Shown here: positions 1 through 6,480 of the stretch, piece after piece | Position numbering within the stretch: the stretch's first letter is position 1 | Layout of the letters: each line of letters begins with the position of its first letter | IMG/VR virus record: IMGVR_UViG_3300020196_000175 | Coordinates: 1 to 29,301 of that record | DNA from: a virus | Direction: 5' to 3' (one strand) | DNA: 29,301 nucleotides | Notes under the pieces: model-generated | Database searches by the model: none | The model's input: the letters and a program-made list of their open reading frames with translations, nothing else | What the model was told of the DNA's origin: nothing | Translations under genes and position numbers: made by a program

Positions 1-103
1 GATCCTCGACCTGTGAGTCGTCCACATTAATCTCTATGACTGGTGCACCCAGTGCGCGAAGACAGTACTCTTTAAATTCTTGTCTGTTTGTAGGCAGTGG
101 CAT
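1..103 (-). CDS. 13: Neck protein gp13-like, N-terminal 34 codons (runs off the window)
   Basis: An open frame starts at the ATG at 103 and is still open at base 1. It begins MPLPTNRQEFKEYCLRALG and continues with an APVIEINVDD core and a QVED motif. As I recall it, T4 gp13 begins with a similar R-x-LGAPI-x-N-x-x-x-x-x-Q helix-strand element, and cyanophage neck proteins carry the same pattern. gp13 helps close the filled head and join it to the tail. A strong Shine-Dalgarno, AAGGAG, lies 7 bases upstream of the ATG and settles the start. Position also fits: in T4, gene 13 directly follows the baseplate and fibre genes 6-12 and wac, and here the gene ends the same kind of block. Only about a tenth of the expected protein is visible, so the family call is likely but not proven. 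Confidence 0.65.
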   Translation of the reverse strand, partial: MPLPTNRQEFKEYCLRALGAPVIEINVDDSQVED

Positions 104-120
104 ACAGTTCTCCTTTTAAG

Positions 121-127
121 TATTTAG
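121..127 (-). promoter_or_regulatory. Possible late promoter, CTAAATA, ahead of gp13
   Basis: Read on the minus strand, the gap between the 84-residue gene and gp13 contains CTAAATACTTAAAAGGAG. CTAAATA resembles the T4-type late promoter box TATAAATA, which is read by a phage sigma factor plus sliding clamp. It is one of only a few such boxes in the window and sits in a true intergenic gap. Against it, it lies so close to the gp13 Shine-Dalgarno that the leader would be only about ten bases. No transcript data are available here. Confidence 0.3.
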
Positions 128-139
128 GAGTATTGTGTA

Positions 140-394
140 TTACCGTCTTAGTGTGGGGATAAGTCTTGCCAATTCTCCTTCTCTATTGCATATTGCATCA
201 CAATACGCGTCAATCACTGGCAGTTTTATAAGATTGTGACCGTCTGTAATGTAGTGCTGTATTCCGCGCTCGTAAATACGAGTATGAAACCCAAAAGGAA
301 CACTGTAGTCAGGAACAAGTTTCAGAAAATGACCAAAATCGTATTCGTTATCATTAATCGTTATTTTATACCGATCATGGTGTATAAGTTTCAT
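140..394 (-). CDS. Small protein of unknown function, 84 residues
   Basis: I do not recognise this protein. It begins MKLIHHDRYKITINDNEYDF, looks like a compact alternation of short strands and helices, is rich in His and Tyr, and has no signal peptide, membrane segment or cysteine pattern (two Cys near residues 65-69). The ATG at 394 is supported by an AAGGA Shine-Dalgarno about 8 bases upstream, and the gap to the stop of the preceding LamG gene is only 15 bases, so it is probably co-translated as part of the late operon. It lies between the last adhesin gene and gp13. Small accessory proteins at this place in T4-like phages are often virion components or assembly helpers, but nothing in this sequence decides between these. 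Confidence 0.7.
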   Translation of the reverse strand: MKLIHHDRYKITINDNEYDFGHFLKLVPDYSVPFGFHTRIYERGIQHYITDGHNLIKLPVIDAYCDAICNREGELARLIPTLRR

Positions 395-409
395 GTTTTA
401 TATTCCTTA

Positions 410-2365
410 TCACAGCGCAGTAGGAGGAATTTTCGGATCTTTGTATTTTGCCTTTTCGGGATCAAGGTACTTTTGTGTAATCTTGTTCTCGGAACCGATA
501 AAAACCATTGGATTTTTGCCTGCAAGAGCAGACAACTTGTACACCAACTGATCAGCAGTGTAGCCCTTTACGGATTTTACATCTTTAAAAGTACTAGAAT
601 CCTGAAGGGACTGTTTCACAGAATTGTTACTGGTGGTTGACGATGAGTGGTAAGCAATCACATCATTGTACAGTGCTTTTATACCACCAGTATTGAACTG
701 AAACGCAATTCCATACGAATCAGAATATTGATATGTACCATTCTGATTGTTGTTTATAATGTTATCCCTCAAGTACTGTAGAGAATTGACGTTTGATTGT
801 GTTGCAAGAAAGGTGAATGTACCTCCGCAGAATCCTGATCCTGCTAGAGCAAGCAATTGCGGAAAGTCTCCAGTTTTTCCTAGAGTTCCGTACATTTGGG
901 AACCACCAAGCAGAAGACGGTACGAAAGATCAGTCATTTGCTCCTTTTGTGACCGTTCTTCGTCTAAGGTAAGCAATTGCTGTACACCTGTAATGTTTAG
1001 AGCAGCACCACTATTGTAGCCAAACAAATACGATGAACCACAAACACCTGAAATTTCAAACCCTCCGCAGGTTCCATTAAACAAAACCTGTCCGTGTGTA
1101 GACCCGTTTTCCCGTAAAATCATACTTACATAGCAATTTCCACTGACATCTTGCGCGTCTAGTACCCCAATCACCTTTCTATTAGTGTCACACGGCACAT
1201 ATGATGTGCCAACAGGGCCGTCCATACTAAAAGAGAACACTGTGTTATCGGCAGAGTCCTCCCGTTCATGTGGAACAACTGCTACGCCTGAAAAGGCGAA
1301 TCCACGAAGAGAAGATGCTGTGTTTCCACCGCTAACAATCCAGTTGTCCACCGCTGCCCTGAAAGGACGGTTTCCCCGCTGATCTGCACCAATGCAAAAC
1401 GGACGATTGGTTGTGCGAAGTTTATCGTTTTTTGCAACCGAAGTATTTGCTAAATCAGATGCCACAATGGTTCCATTAAAGAAAGTTGCCACACTCGTAG
1501 ACGCACCATCATAATGATAAGAAACCGCGATGTGGTGCCAGGTGTTTAATGTGATGCCTTGAGGAGAAGCGTTTAATGTGTTTTCAAATCCGTTATATGA
1601 AGGAGAAGAGTTTGTAGTCCACTTGAACACAAAACGACCACTACTGTTATCGTATATCAGAGCGTATGCGTCCGCTGAACTGCCGGCAGTAATGCTTTCG
1701 CAAACACAGCACAAAACAGGATCATAACTACTAGGAAGACCTGATTGCAAATAAAAGTGACCACCAACAAGGTGATAATTGCATTTTTCAAGTGAGTATC
1801 CACCAGGAACACGCAATCCGCCAGCAGCAACCGAAGGCTGATCCAAATATGTTCCTTTTAATTGCAGTGCACCTAATCCAATAGGAGTTCCTAAACAAAC
1901 TCCAATACTTCCCACTGTTGGGGTGTACTCCACCACTGTGTTTCCGTTTTGAGAGTACGTGTTAAAGATTTCTGCTACTCTATTTGACTGAACCACAAAC
2001 TCGCCTGGTTGAAAATTTCCGTATGCCGTACCAGACAACAACTGCTCTGATGTTTTTGGAATACTGATTGTTTCGTATTGTCCTGAAGTTGTTGCCGTAA
2101 TAGGAATTAATGTATTTTGTATTGCATCTATATCGTTTTGATCTGGATTAAAATTATTAATACTATCAGGATTTATTTGATAAAAAATCTCTTCAGTTCC
2201 GCGAGTGATTCGCACAGGAATACTAACAGTATTAAAATTATCGTCCGAAATAATGTAACGAAATTGTTCGGTTTCCGTAGGAACAAAATTAGAGAAATCG
2301 TAATTTCTCGTAATGGAAACAACCTGTCCAGTGTCTTGATCTATTTTGACTAGTGTTTGTGACAT
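410..2365 (-). CDS. Cysteine-rich LamG-domain virion protein, probable adhesin
   Basis: This 651-residue protein has an N-terminal part of about 170 residues with no recognisable domain, then a concanavalin/LamG-like fold around residues 180-360. The fold is recognised by its core NTWHHIAVSYHYDGASTS followed by a FNGTIVA strand, the usual W-H-H-V-A plus F-x-N-G signature. LamG folds commonly bind sugars. The C-terminal third (from about 470) is Gly, Ser and Asn rich and ends in a Lys/Pro-rich tail. It has about eleven cysteines, including a CCVC cluster, which is unusual for a cytoplasmically assembled fibre. There is no signal peptide. The start at 2365 follows the stop of the tailspike gene by 19 bases, with only a weak purine stretch as ribosome site. 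It occupies the place of the T4 wac (fibritin) gene just before gp13, but shows no fibritin-like coiled coil. A role as a virion-surface sugar-binding protein is inferred. Confidence 0.75.
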   Translation of the reverse strand: MSQTLVKIDQDTGQVVSITRNYDFSNFVPTETEQFRYIISDDNFNTVSIPVRITRGTEEIFYQINPDSINNFNPDQNDIDAIQNTLIPITATTSGQYETISIPKTSEQLLSGTAYGNFQPGEFVVQSNRVAEIFNTYSQNGNTVVEYTPTVGSIGVCLGTPIGLGALQLKGTYLDQPSVAAGGLRVPGGYSLEKCNYHLVGGHFYLQSGLPSSYDPVLCCVCESITAGSSADAYALIYDNSSGRFVFKWTTNSSPSYNGFENTLNASPQGITLNTWHHIAVSYHYDGASTSVATFFNGTIVASDLANTSVAKNDKLRTTNRPFCIGADQRGNRPFRAAVDNWIVSGGNTASSLRGFAFSGVAVVPHEREDSADNTVFSFSMDGPVGTSYVPCDTNRKVIGVLDAQDVSGNCYVSMILRENGSTHGQVLFNGTCGGFEISGVCGSSYLFGYNSGAALNITGVQQLLTLDEERSQKEQMTDLSYRLLLGGSQMYGTLGKTGDFPQLLALAGSGFCGGTFTFLATQSNVNSLQYLRDNIINNNQNGTYQYSDSYGIAFQFNTGGIKALYNDVIAYHSSSTTSNNSVKQSLQDSSTFKDVKSVKGYTADQLVYKLSALAGKNPMVFIGSENKITQKYLDPEKAKYKDPKIPPTAL

Positions 2366-2384
2366 AGTGGTTTTCTTATACTAG

Positions 2385-5300
2385 TTAAAATTCTGCCCGG
2401 AAAATTGCGCTGCCGTCTGCTGACAAATTATTAGTGAATGCGTAACTCAATCCTGCACTTCCCATTATGGGTTTAATCATGTACTCGCCGTAGGGGTTTA
2501 ACACAGTACCTTCGGACATCCTCTGACCGTCAACCGCAATACTGTCAGATACACCGTAACCTGGAGTGCTTGCGAGCACTGCCCGCACAGGGAACAACAC
2601 GAAAGCTGTGCTGCCAGTAATAGTTCCTATTCGTTTGTTCCAGAATCTCCACATGGAATTTGTTGAGGTTTGATCAGTAAACCGATGTGCTGTTACTCCC
2701 TGGCACCGTTGAATTTTGTACCCTACACCACCCGACCATCCAAGCACGACAAAATCTGTGCTGGGTTGCGTTCCTCCATTAACAATAGCCTGAGTACTCA
2801 CTGCTTGTGGAACACGCACACGAGACTGCTCCGTGGCGCGAATAAACACTGCGTTTGCGTCTTGGAATTCTGTTGGCGCACTACCTGACGGATACACTGA
2901 TCCATCAGACGCAAATATTGCGCGTGAACCGTATCCCTCGTCAGTTACAAGCACAATTTCTGAGCCTTTAGTTGCCCAAACAGGTACTGTCCGCAAATAA
3001 CCATCCCGGCTGTTGGTTACAGTACTGCTAACAGTGCCATTTCCTCCCCAATTCGCATTTACATTAACACCATAATTTGGTCTAGGTTTACTCCAACAGT
3101 TGTTAGCGGTTCTAGTGGGAGACACTAAAATAGAGTCGCCTGAAACCTGAATTCGGGAGTTTCGCTCTGCTCTGAGTTGATTAAATTCTCCCGAAGTCTG
3201 AAATTGATTACCAGACGGAGCAACTGGTGGATCCTTGCTGTACACACTACCAAGTTTTACCGTGCTGCCGTTCACCGCCCAAATTCCTCGGTGCGATTGT
3301 CCGCCCATGAGAAGGTAGGTGGACGGCCAGTGTGCTGTACCCACATCACTTCTGTTTTGCGAGTACAGACTGGAACCGTTTTTGGCACATATCGCGTTTG
3401 CTCCACCGTAAAGAATAAGATTTTTCTCAAACGATAAAGTTGACTCGTTCATTAACTCTATACAACCACTTGACCATGCGTAGTGCGGAAATGACGCAGG
3501 AGAGGTTGGTTTTAAATCATACGGCCGAATAAACGCATAGATAGCACTCCTTCCCACCCGTGCCCCTGTTCCACCAGGACTCTTTACCTCATATGTTCCA
3601 CCTGGAGTTTGCATTGCAATGTACTTATCGCTTATAAGAACGGAACCGCTGTATCCTGCCTGTTCTGCATTGTCCAAATACGCATGAAACTCAAATGTGT
3701 TTCCTATAGACAATTCTGATTGAAAATCACCTTCGCTGTACATCTTATTGCCAAATGTACCCACAGGAATCATATAAAAGGTCATTAGTCGCCAACCACC
3801 ACCGGTTGAACTAATACCATAAGACGGGCCCGGAACTGTGCCGCCATTAAAGGTGAATGTGCTTCCACTTACTCCTGCATTCACAAATGTGGGATCGTAA
3901 TAGGTGTATTCTGTAGAGTTTCTAAATGTACGGTAACTTACACGACAAAAGGTAATTCCTTTTCCAGGTGAAGTAGAAGTTTTAATGTACCCCACCATAT
4001 TGGCAAACCTGTTAGCATCGCTAATAAGGTTACCGTGCGGCGCAGTATTTCCCCATATCGAGCTCGTGGGACTGTACACTCCAGTACTAACACCAGTGCT
4101 AGAAGTGCTTGCTGCGTATGTCATTCCAGCCCAATACGGAAGGAACAGATCAAACCTATTACCAGGAAACTGTGAATTGTTTGTCATTACCGCAGAGGTT
4201 AGCCGTATTTCACTTTGGTTTGCCGACACCACGTATCCGGATCCTGAGCGCATAATCACACTCTCATCACACAGCCTATCAGAATTAGAGCCTTTTCCCG
4301 TATAATAGGTGTTATACCCTTCTAAAATACCAGAGGTCATGGCAAAATCAACAAGAGAATTTTGTGCATAAATTACAGGACCAGATGAAAAAGCGTTCAG
4401 AATAGGAGTGTTGTTTAGTGATCGTAAACGAGCATACGTCACCATATGACCACTCGCCCTTCTCTCTGTGTTATTAACATTTCCACCTATAATGTTGGAG
4501 TATTCTCCATCAATTCTAGTATACCACTCAAAGTCAGAATACGCGGTAAGTTTAGAGCGGGTAAGAGTAATTGCAGATTGACCGTAATATGCACCGAAAC
4601 CAAAAATTCCAATGTGCCTGATACCAAGACTAGAGTCCATCAGATTAATACATGGTCCGTTGTGTATAGTTGGAATACCACCAACACCACCATAATGGCA
4701 AGACACAAGAGTTCCCAAACCACTCGCATTATCGTAGTGAATGGTTTCCAAATTTGTTGAACCTGTTCCACCACCAAATCCAGCACGAACAAAACACAGG
4801 TTTCGTAGTGCACGTAAAGAGCATCCCACAACATTGATTGGTGAATTGCTCGTGTACGCACTATTAACAATAATAGTTGCAGTGTAACTTGTTACAAGCA
4901 GCGATTCGTCTGTAACCTGACGACTTGCTCCTGATTGGGTTAAACTAGGAAAGGATGAAGGATTCTCATTAGTATAAACTGCACCATCGACATTTTTTCG
5001 CCCCCCGGCTGACAGATTCTGATTCATGTATGTTGCACCGTAGTATCCAACAGGATCGTACAACTTGTTTTCAGGAAGATTGCCGGGTACACCGTGGAGA
5101 GCATCCTGTGACTGCACATTACGTATTCCACCAGAACCGCTGTCGTGGAACGTGCCTGCTCTCATGTCCATATTCATGTTAATAAAATCCAGGTCTAGTT
5201 TGCCAGCGTTTACGATTTTTCGTACACGAGCAAGACCCAGTATGCCTAGATGGTGTCCGTGCTTTGCAACGGAAGTGTACGCAGGCTGGTGTCCATACCA

Positions 5301-6032
5301 TAAAGCAGCGTATGCGTCATGGGTACACTCGCTGTGCGTGCGGTTGGCAACAGGAGCAGAGGAATTTTCAGGACTGTCGTAATAAAGCCGGTGAATGTAC
5401 CCTGAATGATACCTGAAATTCTGAATTAAATTCTGAGCATCGTAATAGTACATTGGTGCACCCAACCACGGATTGCTAATAGACACAAAACTGCCCACGT
5501 CATCTGTTCTACTGGTTCCGTCCCCTATGAATCCGTGAGCAGTAGTTCCAGCTCCACTATAACTTTGTGCAAAAGCATTGTTAGTATCACTGCTGTTAGT
5601 TGAAGTGGTTCCACGAGTCCACAACTGCACCGTACCCGTGTGTCCGTGTGTAGTAAACTTGGATATATTCCAGTTGTAATTGTCCACAGAAAACAGGTAG
5701 TGCTGTGTGAGTGAACGAGGATCTCCCTGAATAATAATATTATTTGCCTGTGGGTGGTAAATAATTTCAGGAAAAAAATCATTTGGAGTTTGTGCCCAAT
5801 ACTTGCCTTTCAGAAAAGTAATATACAGGATAGCATTACCACGAATAACGAAGGTGCTTGCAACCTCCCACGCCTTTTTCAGAGTGGCGTATGGAAGGGT
5901 TTCGGTGCCGATTCCAGTGGTGTCGTTTCCGTTTGGCCCAATGTATATGGTGGTATCACTAGTAATTACCGTGGTGGTATTGGGCAGAAATGTCTGCTGT
6001 ATAGAAACCGGAATATGGGAAAAATTGCTCAT
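2385..6032 (-). CDS. Parallel beta-helix tailspike or tail fibre
   Basis: A 1215-residue protein. Residues about 26-56 contain IYIGPNGNDTTGIGTETLPY followed by ATLKKAWE, the entry motif of right-handed parallel beta-helix proteins (DUF1565 / pectate-lyase type: Y-x-x-x-N-G-N-D, then P-Y-x-T-L). The long middle is Gly, Ser, Asn and Thr rich with recurring short strand turns of the form NGSxVxLGS, as expected of solenoid rungs. The C-terminal 200 residues (GYKIQRCQGV onward) are less repetitive and could be the trimerising or receptor-facing tip. Phage spikes of this fold bind or cleave host polysaccharide, but I cannot point to catalytic acids, so enzyme activity is not claimed. The ATG at 6032 has a good AAGAAGGA site 6 bases upstream, 11 bases after the preceding stop. 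A CTAAATA box lies about 75 bases upstream. Confidence 0.8.
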   Translation of the reverse strand: MSNFSHIPVSIQQTFLPNTTTVITSDTTIYIGPNGNDTTGIGTETLPYATLKKAWEVASTFVIRGNAILYITFLKGKYWAQTPNDFFPEIIYHPQANNIIIQGDPRSLTQHYLFSVDNYNWNISKFTTHGHTGTVQLWTRGTTSTNSSDTNNAFAQSYSGAGTTAHGFIGDGTSRTDDVGSFVSISNPWLGAPMYYYDAQNLIQNFRYHSGYIHRLYYDSPENSSAPVANRTHSECTHDAYAALWYGHQPAYTSVAKHGHHLGILGLARVRKIVNAGKLDLDFINMNMDMRAGTFHDSGSGGIRNVQSQDALHGVPGNLPENKLYDPVGYYGATYMNQNLSAGGRKNVDGAVYTNENPSSFPSLTQSGASRQVTDESLLVTSYTATIIVNSAYTSNSPINVVGCSLRALRNLCFVRAGFGGGTGSTNLETIHYDNASGLGTLVSCHYGGVGGIPTIHNGPCINLMDSSLGIRHIGIFGFGAYYGQSAITLTRSKLTAYSDFEWYTRIDGEYSNIIGGNVNNTERRASGHMVTYARLRSLNNTPILNAFSSGPVIYAQNSLVDFAMTSGILEGYNTYYTGKGSNSDRLCDESVIMRSGSGYVVSANQSEIRLTSAVMTNNSQFPGNRFDLFLPYWAGMTYAASTSSTGVSTGVYSPTSSIWGNTAPHGNLISDANRFANMVGYIKTSTSPGKGITFCRVSYRTFRNSTEYTYYDPTFVNAGVSGSTFTFNGGTVPGPSYGISSTGGGWRLMTFYMIPVGTFGNKMYSEGDFQSELSIGNTFEFHAYLDNAEQAGYSGSVLISDKYIAMQTPGGTYEVKSPGGTGARVGRSAIYAFIRPYDLKPTSPASFPHYAWSSGCIELMNESTLSFEKNLILYGGANAICAKNGSSLYSQNRSDVGTAHWPSTYLLMGGQSHRGIWAVNGSTVKLGSVYSKDPPVAPSGNQFQTSGEFNQLRAERNSRIQVSGDSILVSPTRTANNCWSKPRPNYGVNVNANWGGNGTVSSTVTNSRDGYLRTVPVWATKGSEIVLVTDEGYGSRAIFASDGSVYPSGSAPTEFQDANAVFIRATEQSRVRVPQAVSTQAIVNGGTQPSTDFVVLGWSGGVGYKIQRCQGVTAHRFTDQTSTNSMWRFWNKRIGTITGSTAFVLFPVRAVLASTPGYGVSDSIAVDGQRMSEGTVLNPYGEYMIKPIMGSAGLSYAFTNNLSADGSAIFRAEF

Positions 6033-6043
6033 CTATATCCTTC

Positions 6044-6370
6044 TTAAATGCTTTCCCTGAATGTCAATAAACCAATAGGAACACTGCAATGACTTGCTTT
6101 CGTAAAATATTTAGTTTGTGGTTTCACCTTTACCTCGCTGAACGATCCAATATTTGAAGACGCTGTACAAAGAATAGTAGAATCAGTGTTATTTAGCACA
6201 ATCAAATTTCCGTTTTCTTCACCTTTTTTCCACAAGAATTCCACTGTTCCTTCGTCTTCCCACGGGCAAAAAGAATTGCCCACTGAAAACCCGTGAGTGT
6301 TCTGCTTCACGCTCTCTTTAATAGAGTTCTGTGTTGCTGATCCGCCTTGTAGAATAAGTGATGATGCCAT
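6044..6370 (-). CDS. Truncated paralogue of the collar fibre N-terminus, 108 residues
   Basis: Residues 1-32 (MASSLILQGGSATQNSIKES, then VKQNTHGFSVGN) align almost position by position with the first 32 residues of the 805-residue fibre encoded at 8898-6481 (MGSSLYLQGGAATQNTLKDT, then LVQGSHGFAVGS). The rest looks like a shortened, diverged version of the beta module that follows there, and the protein stops before any collar domain. The DNA around the two starts is also similar (6327-6375 against 8855-8903). In the larger protein this N-terminus presumably docks the fibre on the baseplate, so the short protein could be a cap, an adaptor or a leftover of recombination. It has its own ATG but only a weak purine-rich site, and it follows the only sizeable gap in the block. 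The intact frame argues for continued use. Confidence 0.7.
   Translation of the reverse strand: MASSLILQGGSATQNSIKESVKQNTHGFSVGNSFCPWEDEGTVEFLWKKGEENGNLIVLNNTDSTILCTASSNIGSFSEVKVKPQTKYFTKASHCSVPIGLLTFRESI
6108..6114 (-). promoter_or_regulatory. Possible late promoter, CTAAATA, upstream of the tailspike gene
   Basis: On the minus strand CTAAATATTTTACG lies inside the 3' end of the 108-residue gene, about 75 bases before the tailspike ATG at 6032. It is the same heptamer as the one ahead of gp13 and resembles the T4-type late box. A promoter within the end of the upstream gene would allow separate expression of the tailspike. The AT-rich box could also arise by chance, so confidence is low. 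Confidence 0.28.
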
Positions 6371-6480
6371 GTGTGTTCTCTCTTTGTTTTAAGGTATCGA
6401 ATAGTGTTATTTGTGTAAATCAAGCAAAAAACCAAAAAGTGTGTTTGAGTTGTGTTTTTAGTTCTGACATTTTAAACCTT
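6371..6480 (-). other. 110 bp intergenic gap, the largest in the window, with a 16-codon mini-ORF
   Basis: This gap separates the collar fibre from its truncated paralogue. Read on the minus strand it holds an ATG at 6469 preceded by GAAAGGTTTAAA and encoding MSELKTQLKHTFWFFA before a TGA at 6421-6419, then an AT-rich stretch containing CAAATAA at 6413-6407 about 35-45 bases before the next start. The mini-ORF could be the stub of a lost gene or a leader peptide, and the AT-rich box could be a weak late promoter. I see no stable hairpin followed by a T run, so I do not call a terminator. Confidence 0.35.

Noticed and set aside
3985-4305. Plus-strand open frames, the longest 130-150 codons (for example at 3985-4305, 14171-14617 and 12548-12946)
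   Set aside because: They lie wholly opposite strong minus-strand genes, have no sensible ribosome sites or domain content, and read as low-complexity shadow translations.
2385-6032. Polysaccharide lyase or hydrolase activity for the beta-helix protein
   Set aside because: The fold signature is visible, but I could not identify a catalytic residue set, so only a structural or binding role is called.
6420-6480. Possible terminator after the collar fibre (CTTTTTGGTTTTTTGC on the minus strand)
   Set aside because: I could not find a GC-rich stem before the T-rich stretch, and the T runs fall within the mini-ORF.
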